Source of the DNA: Anomaloglossus baeobatrachus
Lineage: Eukaryota > Chordata > Amphibia > Anura > Aromobatidae
Direction: 5' to 3'
Assembly: GCF_048569485.1 (NCBI RefSeq)
Contig: NC_134360.1
Coordinates: forward strand, 180,267,536-180,331,535
DNA length: 64,000 bases
In this document: piece by piece, positions 33,401 to 43,431 of the stretch
Layout of the letters: every line of letters begins with the position of its first letter
Numbering within the stretch: the first letter of the stretch is position 1
Made by a program: the position numbers and the translations under genes
The notes under the pieces: model-generated
Seen by the model: the letters and a program-made list of their open reading frames with translations, nothing else
Databases searched by the model: none
What the model was told of the DNA's origin: nothing

Positions 33401-34893
33401 TGAGGGGACTTAGGAGGTCCCTTCCATAAAGTCCAAAAATAGGGCAGATCCCTTCCTAGGATCACATCATAGGGAAGAGTATTAATAAGTCCCACCTCAT
33501 GTTGCACCTGACCGCAAGGTGCTGTGATGGTGACTATCCCCGTGGGATAGTCTCGGCGGTCCCCATGTATGCAAACCACCCCCACGGTACGTCCTGTGGC
33601 CTTTACTTTAGCCCTTAGGGTTGATCGCACAAGGGTCACTAAGCTTCCGGAATCCAACAAGCCTGTAACCGGACATCCATTCACCTGTATTTGGCACAAG
33701 TGGGGCTCAGTCTCTGGGTAGACCAGGTCAGCGGTACACACCACCTGAGCATACATTGAACCCCGTCGGGTAACCCCACAATCCATGGGCTCCGTGGTGA
33801 GGGGACACTGGGCTTCCATATGTCCCACCCGCTGGCACCGCCAACATCTAATAGGGAAGGACACCCCCTTGACGAGTTGTCGTTTAGGGTACATAGTTTT
33901 CCGGACCTCAGGGACGGAGGGTGCGGCCTCAGACGGGACGGTAGCGGACTCCCGCACCGGTGTCAGCGGTGGGTCCTTGGCCCTAGGCTTGGAGGGGCCG
34001 GACCGACGGGCGGTACGCAAAGTCTCAGTGTCCCGTATCAAGTCCTGCGTAGCCACATGCCGCTCTACCAGGCATACTAATTGGTCCAGAGTACTTAGGT
34101 CACCCTGTCCGACCCACCGTTGAATGGTGACGGGTAAAGTGCGTACAAAACGGTCAACAACTACCCTTTCTACCATTTGCGCCGGGCTCAGAGTGTCAGG
34201 CTGCAACCACTTTTTTACGAGATGCAACAAGTCATAGGCCTGGGAGCGTACAGGTTTGGCTTCCTCAAAGAACCACTGATTTACCCGCTGAGCCCGTACA
34301 TAGGTATTCACCCCCAACCGAGCCAGTATTTCGGCTTTCAGGGTCACATAGTCAATGGCGTCCTCGGTACAGAGGTCCAGGTACGCTTTTTGGGGTTCCC
34401 CCGTCAGATAGGGTGACAATACCTCAGCCCACTGCGGGGTCAGCAGCTTTTCCCGCTCGGCCACCCGCTCAAACACCGCCAGGAACGCTTCCACATCATC
34501 ACCCGGGGTCATCTTTTGCAACGCTTGTCTCACCGCTTTCCGGACGCTGCCGTCGTCATCCGGTCCCGGGGTTGTTGCTGCCGGTCTGGCACGGATCGAC
34601 TTGGCCAGGAGAACCATCTGTTCTTGGTGCCTTTTTTCCTGCAATTGCAAGGCTTGCTGCTGACGTGCATTGGCCTGCTCCATCTGTTCTTGGTGCACTT
34701 GCAAGGCTTGCTGCTGATGTGCATTGGCCTGATCCATCTGTTCTTGGAATTTTTTTTCCTGCATTTGCAAGGATTGGAGCAGGTGTGCATTGGTCTGTTG
34801 CTGCTGTGCATTAGCCTGAGCCAAATGCTTTAGTATGTCCTCCATGGCGTCGCCGGGTTTGGGCTGTAGTATAGCCGCTCGAATCCAGGACAT
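30289..34893 (-). CDS. Gag-Pol polyprotein of the Gmr1-like element
   Basis: The frame gives 1534 residues from the first ATG (34893). A GTG lies in frame 15 bases upstream, and a second ATG (MEDILKHLAQ) is also plausible. The order is: Gln-rich coiled coil (about residues 20-95); SCAN-like capsid helices (LVKKWLQPDTLSPAQMVERV, LPVTIQRWVGQ); CCHC knuckle (CWRCQRVGHMEAQC, near 350); protease (GLLDSGSLVTLV, near 410); integrase with HHCC finger (CETCPEC) and core motifs MDLVGP, LTDQGTPF, YHPQTDGLVERF; then reverse transcriptase (YLDDIIIYS, near 1200) and RNase H (VQTDASEVGLGAV, VTDHSPLV). The frame continues past the RNase H through the polypurine tract and about 54 codons into the 3' LTR. All catalytic motifs are visible. 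Confidence 0.93.
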   Translation of the reverse strand: MSWIRAAILQPKPGDAMEDILKHLAQANAQQQQTNAHLLQSLQMQEKKFQEQMDQANAHQQQALQVHQEQMEQANARQQQALQLQEKRHQEQMVLLAKSIRARPAATTPGPDDDGSVRKAVRQALQKMTPGDDVEAFLAVFERVAEREKLLTPQWAEVLSPYLTGEPQKAYLDLCTEDAIDYVTLKAEILARLGVNTYVRAQRVNQWFFEEAKPVRSQAYDLLHLVKKWLQPDTLSPAQMVERVVVDRFVRTLPVTIQRWVGQGDLSTLDQLVCLVERHVATQDLIRDTETLRTARRSGPSKPRAKDPPLTPVRESATVPSEAAPSVPEVRKTMYPKRQLVKGVSFPIRCWRCQRVGHMEAQCPLTTEPMDCGVTRRGSMYAQVVCTADLVYPETEPHLCQIQVNGCPVTGLLDSGSLVTLVRSTLRAKVKATGRTVGVVCIHGDRRDYPTGIVTITAPCGQVQHEVGLINTLPYDVILGRDLPYFWTLWKGPPKSPQILVSPGPEPYNPESGTPAVGVPMIGTGCEPDRSPLEVLAGEAETVEPIPELEASPDTFGTAQLQDPTLIHARSRVTVVDGVAQLPGAQVRYPHFALKQDLLYRVDEIRGVGVEQLVVPQPYRRRVLDLAHKHLMSGHLGVKKTQERILQRFYWPGVFGEVKRFCETCPECQLTAPLTHFRSPLVPLPIIEVPFERIGMDLVGPLVKSARGHQHILVIVDYATRYPEAIPLRHTAAKLIARELFAVFCRVGLPKEILTDQGTPFMSKVTKELCRLLQIKQLRTSVYHPQTDGLVERFNKTLKTMLKRVISKDGKDWDMMLPYLMFAIREVPQASTGFSPFELLYGRHPRGLLDLAKETWEQEPTPHKSVIEHILGMQNRISAVMPIVKEHLQEAQAAQSGRYNRQATVRTFNPGDRVLVLIPTAESKFLAQWHGPYEIKERVGVVNYKVLQPGRRKPEQIYHVNLLKPWQERETLMAVFSPSPSSSGRSHPAPATSGEDEPEVRIGEALTKQQRREARRLVQQNPDVFSELPGRTSLIRHDIVTEPHLKVRLKSYRVPEARRQAISEEVKTMLRLGVIEKSRSEWASPIVLIPKPDGSLRFCNDVRRLNEISKFDLYPMPRVDELIDRLGQARYFTTLDLTKGYWQVPLTESAKEKTAFVTPEGLFHYVVLPFGLHGAPATFQRLMDLVLEPHQAYASAYLDDIIIYSSDWQTHLEQVQAVVDALRTAGLTANPKKCALGLTEARYLGYVIGQGVIKPQINKVEAIQKWPRPLTTKQVRAFLGIVGYYRRFVKDFAGLSAPLTDLLKGKKSVMVRWTPQAEDSFRALKEVLCGQPVLVNPDFRKEFIVQTDASEVGLGAVLSQVVQGEEHPVTFLSRKLTPPERNYSVVEKECLAIKWALESLRYYLLGRQFRLVTDHSPLVWMRSAKERNARVTRWFLSLQNFRFTVEHRAGRLQGNADALSRGPCLMAGVQPRTLELRGGVCETVTGVIYDGRYVSPRLCSLHDRKQLHSGVNAVSLQASGRVKRKQERGQVCRV

Positions 34894-34962
34894 GCGCAGC
34901 TGGGTCACCAGGGATGGATGCTACACCTCACCGGCTGTCATGCCCGCCGATTCTCCACCATA

Positions 34963-35275
34963 TGTGAGGTAGCGTCGTCGGCTGCGCTGCAGAAGACACG
35001 GGATCCAGGCACCAAGGTTCACAGCACACGGTTTATTATCCAAAGAACAAGTCCACAATAGTACATATGTGCCTTTCCGGCAGAGAACTCAGGGAGATGT
35101 GATCACTCCCTCACACCCGGCACACCTGTCCTCGTTCCTGTTTCCTTTTAACCCTTCCTGAAGCCTGTAGGGAAACAGCATTAACCCCGGAGTGGAGTTG
35201 CTTTCTATCATGGAGTGAGCACAACCGGGGTGAGACATACCGGCCGTCATAGATAACCCCGGTCACAGTCTCACA
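34963..35275 (-). repeat. 5' LTR of the Gmr1-like element
   Basis: It is 313 bp. The primer-binding site lies just inside at 34943-34961 on the - strand; its first nine bases agree with the 3' end of tRNA-Ala, but the tRNA is not firmly assigned. Confidence 0.93.
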
Positions 35276-35828
35276 ATATATATATATATATGCAATAGGA
35301 AATAATAGCTATGGGAAAGTACCAAAGATGGTAAAATGGTCTAGCAGCAAGTTATAAAGTGCTGTACAAAAATAATGAGCTTTAGATACGATTTAGATTG
35401 AAACGCTTAAAGGGAACCAACCAGCTGGTTCTTCACATATAACGTACAGGCAGTGCCATAATGGCGCTAGGATGCTGATTCAAATCATACCCTCGGTTTA
35501 GAGATTGGATGCGTGAATCCTTTACCAAACCTTTAGAAATTACATCATTGGTGCCGTGGCTTGAGCATCGGGGCAGGAGTTTGTGGGCCGGCTTCTCATT
35601 GATTCCGCCTCCTGGCTTGCCTGCTTTTCTTTATTTAAATGTTGCACTGCCCTTGCCATTGCCAATGTTGGTGGTGCATGTGCATTGCAAGTGTGATGGT
35701 GTCTTCACTAAAATAGCTCCAGGATAGGCGCATGCACCTACTGCGATCTCCAGCACTTTTTATTGAAGACACTGTGGAGACACTCCACAGTATGCTCAGT
35801 ATAATGGCACCGGTGATCGCGCTACATG

Positions 35829-37015
35829 TGTAGCACCCACCAGGTAGGGGATTGAATTTACTCGTTGCCTGGCCTGGTGATGTCGGGTCTGGGGGATGTC
35901 ATGGGGTGGCCCTTTCTGCCCGGCTTCGTGTCCCCGAGGTGTACAATAAAGAAGGGACGTTGATAATGGATGTTTGATTTCGTGACGCCACCTGTGGTAC
36001 GTGGCCAGGGAATCAGCCGCCTCTGCTGTCACTGTCCTCCGGGGCTGATGGTAGTAGCCGCTAAGCTGTTTTCTGCTCCCCACAGGTAGAGCGGGCCCCA
36101 GAGAGGATGATGAGGAGAGTAGTAATGGCTGGCACCGAAGCGCAGGGCGGCAGTGCCGGGAATGACAGGCGGACACAGTCTCTGCGGGTTCCAGGTGTTT
36201 TACTCACTGTTCTTTTAAGCAACCCGGTTGCTGCTCCGAAAGCACTGGCCACCGCTGTGATGGGACACGGTCGATCTCAAGCAATTCGAGGTCACCGCCG
36301 GTGTTCCCACTGTGAGTCCTTTCTGGTCGGGGTCCCTCCAATCCCGTTGTAAGTGGAATATAAAACGGACCGCGGGTGTTTCTGGCACTCACCGTGGACC
36401 CCGGAATCCTGTGTAGCTGTAGAGAACCCGGGCCGAGCTGGATGCTCCAAGCCACAGGCAGTAAGGCGCTCCCAAAACTGTGATGTAGAAAAGAGTGGAC
36501 CAATTTCTCCAAGTGTGTCTCACCCCAAGCCGTGCCCGGGGTAATCTAACTATGTGTGAAGATGCTCCTTCCCTTTTCCACAAGTGGTGCCCGCCCCCCA
36601 GGTGGTTGCCTCAGTGGCCGGGAAAGTCCCATGTCTCGTGATGGCCACCACCAAGCCTACCCTAGTTCATCCCACCATTGGGAAAGCACCTAAAGGGTGC
36701 TTTACACGCTGCAATATGGCTAGTGATCTCGTTAGCAATGTGACACGCCAGATCGCAGATAAGATTTGCCGAGATCCTACATAGGTCAGTTTTGTAGCGC
36801 CGGTCACATGTGCGATCTCGGCAAATAGTATGTGCGATCTGGCGTGTTACATCATTAACGAGATCGCTAGCGGTGTCGCAGCGTGTAAAGCACCCTTAAC
36901 TGTTTCTGGTGTGAATGTGAGAAGCACCAGTGATTAACTTCTCTTTACACGGGATGAGTACTACATCCTAAGAGAGATGCAGTACCTTGTTGTGACCGAA
37001 CTCAGGGATGCCACA
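35829..37015 (-). mobile_element. Solo LTR (- strand) inside the foldback element, CATG target duplication
   Basis: On the - strand it begins TGTGGCATCCCTGAG and ends GGTGGGTGCTACA. CATG flanks both sides (35825-35828, 37016-37019). It carries the primer-site-like motif GGTGGCGTCACGAAA (35978-35992, - strand). A 203-bp MITE lies inside it. Confidence 0.88.
36694..36896. mobile_element. 203-bp MITE inside the solo LTR, TAA target duplication
   Basis: Inverted ends are perfect over 19 bases (AGGGTGCTTTACACGCTGC). TAA flanks both sides (36691-36693, 36897-36899). It belongs with the CTTTACACG-ended MITEs at 7779, 58973 and 61886. Confidence 0.85.
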
Positions 37016-37311
37016 CATGCATGCTCCAATTCCAGCGCTATTTTCTTGAAGAAAATGTCACAATAGTAATGTGCATGTGTCAATGGTGGTGGTGCAATAT
37101 TTAAATAAAGAAGAGGAGGCAAGCCAAGAGGAGGAAGCGTTCCTTAGAACCTGGCCCACAAAGTCTCACCCCGATGCTCAAGCCACTGCAACAATGTAAT
37201 TTCTGAAGGTTTGATAAAGCATTTATCTGAAATCTTTTACATTGAATCTCTAAACTGAAGGTATGATTTGAATCAGCATCCTAGCACCAGTATGACACTG
37301 CCTGTACTTTA

Positions 37312-38095
37312 CAAGTGCATCTCAATAAATTAGAATATCATCAAAAAGTTAATTTATTTCAGTAATTCAATACAAAAAGGGAAACACATATATTATATAG
37401 AGTCATTACACACAGAGGGATCTATTCCTATATATTATATAGAGTCATTACACACACAGAGATCTACAGTATCTTACGTGTTTATTTCTGTTAGCATTGA
37501 TGATTATGGCTTACAGCCAATGAAAACACAAAAGTCATTATCTCACAAAATTAGAATATTATATAAAACCAACTGAAAAAATGATTTTACACTCAGAAAT
37601 GTTGGCGCCTACTGAAAAGTCTGTAAAGTAAATGCCTCCATACTTGGGCTCCTTTTGCATGAATTACTGCATCAATGCGGCGTGGCATGGAGTCGATCAG
37701 CCTGTGGCACTGCTGAGGTGTTATGGAAGCCCAGGTTGCTTTCATAGCATCATTCAGCGCTCTGCATTGTTGGGCCTGGTGTCTATCATCTTTCTCTTGA
37801 CAATACCCCATAAATTCTCTATGGGGTTTAGGTCAGGGGAGTTTTCTGGCCAATCAAGCACAGTGATACTGTGTATAGTATAGTGATAGTGGTTATTAAA
37901 CCGAGTATTGGTACTTTTGGCAGTGTGGACAGGTGCCAAGTCCTGCTGGAAAATTAAATTTCCTTCTCCAAAAAGCTTGTTGGCAGAGGGAAGTATGGAG
38001 TGCTCTAAAATTTCCTGGTAGATGGCTGCGCTGACTTTGATCTTGATAAAACACAGTGGACCTACACCAGCAGATGACATGGCTAGTCAAAGTTT
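37312..38095 (-). mobile_element. Tc1/mariner fragment with transposase C-terminal remnant
   Basis: The element end CAAGTGCATCTCAATAAATT follows a TA. On the - strand a frame (about 37754-38080) reads IYQEILEHSILPSANKLFGE, then FQQDLAPVHTAKSTNT and VLDWPENSPDLNPIENLWGI. These are the second and third catalytic motifs (D, and D/E before N) of Tc1/mariner transposases. The N-terminal part and the other terminus are absent, so it is a 5'-deleted copy. It also shows a small internal duplication and frameshift after the second motif. Confidence 0.85.
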
Positions 38096-39600
38096 TCTCT
38101 CTTGAAAAGTGAGAACAATTTTAGGATATCAGCCTAGACTGTCTTGATTCACAGATTACAGCACTGCATCTCGCACTGTCAAACAAGACTTTCAAAAGCA
38201 AAGTATAACTGTGACTTGATGTTTTGTTTCTTTTATGTTTATTGTGTTCATGATTTTAGTATTAGACTTTTTCATTGACCTTTTTCTTTTACGCCTGTTG
38301 TGTGACTAAACATCCCCTGATGTTTTTGTGAACAAAAAGGTTAGAAAATGATTGCATTGTTGTTACATTTGCTATATGGGTATATTTGTTGTTGCTTGTA
38401 TTATTCTATTGTCTGCATTTTCTACTTTTGCCACATAATTGAGTAATCCGTCCTTCACCCTTCTCCTCCTCTAGATTGCATTGTTGAACTGCAGAATAGA
38501 ATGATGGAAAATCAGAACTTGGACATTTTCCTGACATATGGTAGTGAATGATATTTTGTGTTTTTCCTCTTGGGACAGCATAGGGTCATGACGTTATTGA
38601 AGATTTTCTCTTTGTATTTCATTTCTAAGTAAATCATTTTAATAAAAAATGTATAAAGTGGGTAGATGTGTGTATTTCCTGATGATCTGCCTGTGGCTGG
38701 CTCAGCGCTCATCATCGGCAATAATTTGCTGGTGGGTTTCTGGGGCACAGCTAAGCCTGGTGATTCTCTTTAGGGTTGGTAATGAAGGTGCAACTGGTGT
38801 AATAAGAAAATGGTGACTCTGTTTTTGTTTTAATAAACTGTCAGAATAACCTTATTGCTTAGGCACAAGTCACTGTGGAAGGGATGCCAATCAAGCAATT
38901 GCCATTAGATGGAGTCAGAGGCATTAAGTGCTCACTGGCCCTTGGAGAGACCAGAAATTGAAACGTGCGATGACCCATGAGCTGAGTGGAGCAATGTGGG
39001 CGGCAGTGGTGGTTGGATGCAACTGTCTGGCGCTCAGGTAAGCCACCAAGTTACCACTAAATTATATTTTGAATCATGAAGAATAGATTGTAGCTAGTGA
39101 TGTGGCTGCGTCTGACAGCAACCAATCACAGACTCGGGGACTTCCAGCGGGCAGGGAAACTAGTGCATATAGATGAGCGGTAATTAGGGACCCCGGACAT
39201 AGAATGAGCGGCCGGGAAGTAGTTACAGCAGCGCTGGAGAGTTAGAAAGTTTAACACGCCTGCTCCAATCCCCCTATCCCTTCTATCACTATTTTTAAGT
39301 GCAGAATTCTGGTCCCCATAGAATTATATGGGGATCGGTGTCCAGCCAGATAATCAGGATCCATTCCGGGCTGGAACCGTTTTTTTAAAAATCCTGTTAG
39401 ACCTACCAATCCTGGATATCTGTGAGTTCGCCCATCACCAATAGTAGCTTATATTTGCCTGTCCTGGGTCCATCATTAGGTCTTGCTTCCTTTCCATATG
39501 TGAAGATGTAAACAGCTCACCAGACTGTTGAATGAGGTTGCGCTGCCCGAAAACCTGACCAGCAGTAAGGTGGAACTTGAGAAAAAAGTGAAGGAAAATC
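38096..39600. other. Intergenic stretch, no gene recognised
   Basis: The sequence at 39090-39440 (CAGCAACCAATCACAGACTC ... GAGTTCGCCCATCACC) looks repeat-derived, but no clear ends were found. Confidence 0.45.
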
Positions 39601-39812
39601 CAGCATCCGCATATAAAATTAAATCATGACTTTATTAAGAAATTAAAAACTAGAAAAAACCATGACAACAATCCAAGTAGACTAAATAGTCTGTTTACGC
39701 GTTTCGAACAGTTAACCTGTTCTTAATCATGACTTGTTTGGATTTATGTCATGTTTTTTTCTAGTTTTTAATTTTTTAATAAAGCCATGTTTTAATTTAA
39801 TGGATTTTCCTT
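39601..39812. repeat. Foldback repeat carrying a hairpin-GAAAC motif
   Basis: The arms AATCATGACTTTATTAAGAA ... TTAAAAACTAGAAAAAACCA and the inverse TTTTTTTCTAGTTTTTAATT ... TAATAAAGCCATG surround a centre at 39693-39732. On the - strand the centre reads TGATTAA, a perfect 6-bp stem GAACAG/CTGTTC, then GAAACGCGT. Confidence 0.65.
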
Positions 39813-41015
39813 TACTTTTTCCTTTCCATATGGTCAACTTCTGTTCTAGTCTGTGCTGAGATGCTTTGGTAGCCCAATTATACCTTCATCCAAGGCCTTT
39901 TGAGGTCAACTCAGGTGACTGCCCACCGCCCGAGTCACTGTAGGACATGAACAGAAAAGGCCCTTTGCAATCTTATAGTTCATCATAATGCAAAATCCCA
40001 CCTGCTTCTTAAAGTGAAAATGGGCCCCTTACTTCTTAGTCCCCTCTGCTAGTGCACAGATTGCATTAATGATATCTCCGCTCTTGCATTGACTGTTTAA
40101 GCAGTATATGCTATTCCTGTGTGTAGCAGCACTCCCGCAACAAAATACAACTTGCTTACACAACCCTTCTGTTCCTATACTATCTGCACAATTGGCTCTG
40201 CTGCACCTAGTGCTTCCAGCTCTGCTTGCCCATTTGCCATTCTTCATACCCTGCTGTACTAGTCCCCAATGATCGATATGCCATCCGGCAAGCCCAGCTC
40301 CTCTGCATCATTGCCTCTGGTCTGCGCTGCTGCCAATGACCTACGGCTTAGAGAACCATCCTTACCAGGTGAAGCCATAATAGTAGCAACCTGTAGCCAT
40401 AATTTTCTTTTTTTTTTCCTTTCTTGTGTTTTTTTATTTGTTTGTTTTTTTCCATAAACGCAGTATAGAATCTTTGAATATCGCTTTGGCTTTTTTTATG
40501 ATTTATTTGTTTTCCGTTTTGCTCTTTGTCAAGAGAGTACTTTATCTCTAAGAGCTGATGTTTCTATTTGCTTTAGATTAAAGCTGAAGAGAAGCTGTCA
40601 AGTTGTTTGTCTTGGGACAGCATGACATGATTTATTTGGAGATCAATAAGGCTTCCATAAGAAAATCCGCAATTAAGTTGCAAATACATTTCATTTAAGA
40701 AAGGATTCAGTTCCCAGCAGACATTATCTTAAAGAGGTTTTCTGATCTCAACATAAATTTCTGCACAAATTTTACTCTATGTGACTGCAAATTGCCAAAG
40801 TCTATGCCGTCAGGATTCTCCACTATTTCCAGCTTGATCATGGGATGGCTACTTATTCATCCACTTCTCTCAATGTTCTTACTTGTAGTATCATGACATC
40901 CATAAAACATAGACGGCAGCAGTACTGTTTGTGTGTACACCTCTCTGGGTCTCTCTATCCTCTATTATATAAATGTCAACCAAGGTTCTCCGATTACCAG
41001 GCAAAGATTCTATTT
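39813..41015. other. Intergenic stretch, nothing recognised
   Basis: Some T-rich low complexity at 40403-40500; no exon or repeat ends. Confidence 0.5.
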
Positions 41016-41023
41016 GTCTAAGG

Positions 41024-41812
41024 CAGTTGTGTCCATCCTTCTGACTTTGAAATCCAGCTCTGAGAGAGGGTCGCGAGCCACATTCAGCTGTGAGAGAGGG
41101 TTGTGAGCCACATTCAGCTCTGAAAGAGGGTGGCAAGCCACATCCAACTTTGACATAGGGTAGTGAGCCACATCCAGCTCTGAGAAAGGGTGGCAAGCCA
41201 CATCCTGCTCTGAGAGGATTGCGAGCCACATCCAGCTCTGAGAGAGGGTCGCGAGCCACCTCAAGCTCTGAGAGAGGGTCGCGAGCCACATCCAGCTCTG
41301 AGAGAGGGTTGCAGGTCACATTCAGCTCTGAGAGAGGATCACGAGCCACATCCAGCTCTGAGAGAGGGTCGCGAGCCACACCCAGCTCTGAGAGAGGGTT
41401 GCAGGTCCCATCCAGCTCTGAGACAGGGTCGCGAGCCACATCAAGCTCTGAGAGAGGGTTGCGAGCCACATCCAACCCTGAGAAAGGATTACGAGCCACA
41501 TCCAATTCCCACCTCCCCTACAGTAGTGACACCTAGAGCCCCCATTACCCATATAATGACATACAAAACATTTCCACAGAAATCACACCAAAGCAGTATT
41601 CAAAGATCTGGCGTTTCCTATCTTATCCGCATTCAGATCTGCTCTTCATTGTGTGGCTACTCACAAAAATTACCATATGGAGATCTGCTTTTCATACAGT
41701 AGCTGTTTGGTAGACCTGGTGCTAATGCACCAAGGTGGAATATGGCTGTGAGCCACACATCACGAGCCTGTGATCCACATGTGGCTCCCGAGCTAAAGGT
41801 TGGGGACTCCTG
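41024..41812. mobile_element. Non-autonomous hAT element, 8-bp target duplication
   Basis: GTCTAAGG is repeated exactly at 41016-41023 and 41813-41820, the 8-bp duplication typical of hAT. The ends CAGTTGTGTCCATCC and, inverted, CAGGAGTCCCCAACC have the CAG...CC form of hAT termini. There is no transposase. More than half of the element is a 30-bp tandem array. Confidence 0.85.
41052..41510. repeat. 30-bp tandem array inside the hAT element, about 15 copies
   Basis: The unit contains AGCTCTGAGAGAGGGTCGCG and AGCCACATCC. Its 30-bp period preserves frame on both strands and gives spurious decapeptide-repeat frames. Confidence 0.92.
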
Positions 41813-41820
41813 GTCTAAGG

Positions 41821-42698
41821 CCTCATCCAGAAACTTTTTTTTTCCATGTGAGAAAATTTTTTACATTTTTCATCAATGAGCTTTAGCCGATTTTCATATA
41901 TTTTTCGTCCATAAGTCTAGTCCATAAGTAAAACTTGAACAATTCATGGATGGCATCCATGTGTTTACTATTTATTTTTACAGACCCATTGATTTGAATA
42001 AGTGAAATTGATCCCTGACTTGGCTCAAAAATAGACGTCTCTGTTTATTTAGGGGGCACACATTCTATAAGTGCATGCTTTAACAATGAAAAACGAATAG
42101 AACAGATATGTGAAGACAGACGTCGGAACTAGGCTGTGTAACTAGTAATTTTTGGCATAGTTACTTAATAATAATACAGGTTTTAAACCTTGCTGTTACT
42201 GCATTGTGCACGCTTGGTTCTTAACCTTGAGAAAGGTGGCAGTCTGAAGTTGAAATGCGTTGGTGTGAATAAAAACCTTACTCTCTGGATTTCTCATCTT
42301 CTCCATGAGCACAGCTTTGACATCATGATAATATCCATACTGCCAAACTTAAAATTTAGGACACCTGTACAGAGTAGATTCGGACTCACCGTGTTTAAGA
42401 TCCCAACCAGTTTCTTGGAATCGTAGGGTTGGTACTGAAAATGATATGGATGAAGAATGTGAACATTTCAGAAACACCAATTGGAGGCACTCTGCCGTAA
42501 AAGTAAGTCTCACCAGTCTCTAATATGGTTCTTAAACTTTTGTTTTATATTTTCTCTTAATTCCTCCCATTCATAGTGAGTTTTGAAAACTGTCATCACA
42601 AGGGAGGAACCAAATTAATAGGTAATAACTGATAGAGAGGGAACACACTGTTTGGGTCTTTTTTTATGACAAATCCTTACAAAATTATTTGGGATTTT
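41821..42698. other. Intergenic stretch with one hairpin-GAAA motif
   Basis: No gene. At 42225-42266 a decayed copy of the recurring motif (TTGAGAAAGG ... GAAATGCGTTGG, then GTGAATAAA) is present. Confidence 0.5.
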
Positions 42699-43127
42699 AG
42701 TGAAGATGAGCGAACCTGAAAAGTTTAGTTCGGTATTTGTGCCGAACATGGACTTTACAAAAAATTCAGTGCTCGAGTTTGTAGTTCTGGTGCTTTACGT
42801 ATGCTGACCACTCGATTGAGCATCACTGTGCTCAGGTACACTCGGTGATCAGCCCAATGCAAAGCCCTTGCAGTGTTTGATCAGCGCACACTCGGGGTAC
42901 CAATGGAGGGGTACCAATGTAGTGTGCACCAAACAAAAAAATAAAATAATAATGGAAAAACCCAACCCACCCTCCCCTGGAAGTACTCTGGTTATGGCTG
43001 GCTGCATGTTGACATAAACCTCAACTGCCCAATTAGTGACTTCCATTGGGGTTCAGGTCAAGTCCTGGCCCCAAACCGAACTGTATCTAAAGTGAACTGA
43101 ACTTCTATGGGTCTGCTCATCTCTAGT
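42699..43127. repeat. Second copy of the TAGAGATGAG-ended foldback family
   Basis: It starts TAGTGAAGATGAGCGAACC and ends GTCTGCTCATCTCTAG. The internal block CCAATTAGTGACTTCCATTG is the inverse of the copy at 6708-7674. It is shorter than that copy and non-coding. Confidence 0.65.
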
Positions 43128-43431
43128 TATTAGCCAAGCCAGACACCCATCCATAAACAGCTGTGTCGAGGTACTTGCCCCTTATTAGTGTAGTGCAGGG
43201 TTGCCTGATGAAGGAGAAACTTTGAATGCAGCTTTGTCTGTATCATTAAAGAGGACCTTTCACTGAATTTTTTTTATTTAAGCTCAGTACCTCCTCCCAT
43301 CTGCACGTCTTTCTTTATGTCCCCGTTCAACTAACTGGGCATATACCACAGAACGTTTGCTTTTTTTCCGTCTGACTCTGGCCAAACAACACATGGCAAA
43401 AAAATACTGTAGTATATGACTACTTAAAATA

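Larger units (their letters stand above)
30141..35275 (-). mobile_element. Gmr1-like Ty3/gypsy retrotransposon, looks whole and very young
   Basis: Two 313-bp LTRs (30141-30453 and 34963-35275) are identical by eye, with ends TGTGAG and CTCACA, and sit in a (TA)n tract with an ATAT duplication. On the - strand the primer-binding site TGGTGGAGAATCGGCGGGC follows the 5' LTR after two bases, and a polypurine tract (GAGGGGGGGGTA) precedes the 3' LTR. One long frame encodes Gag and Pol. The integrase lies before the reverse transcriptase, the diagnostic order of the Gmr1 group. No break was seen. Confidence 0.93.
35408..37311. repeat. Foldback element split by a solo LTR
   Basis: The left arm (AGGGAACCAACCAGCTGG, then GTACAGGCAGTGCCATAATG, CTAGGATGCTGATTCAAATC) is matched in inverse order by the right arm (GATTTGAATCAGCATCCTAG, CACTGCCTGTAC). 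Complementarity extends through TGGCTTGAGCATCGGGG and TTTATTTAAAT. The arms are 350-400 bp. The right end is cut by the neighbouring Tc1 fragment. It is non-coding. Confidence 0.75.

Noticed and set aside
40891-41552. Decapeptide-repeat frames on both strands
   Set aside because: They follow from the 30-bp array inside a non-autonomous hAT element.
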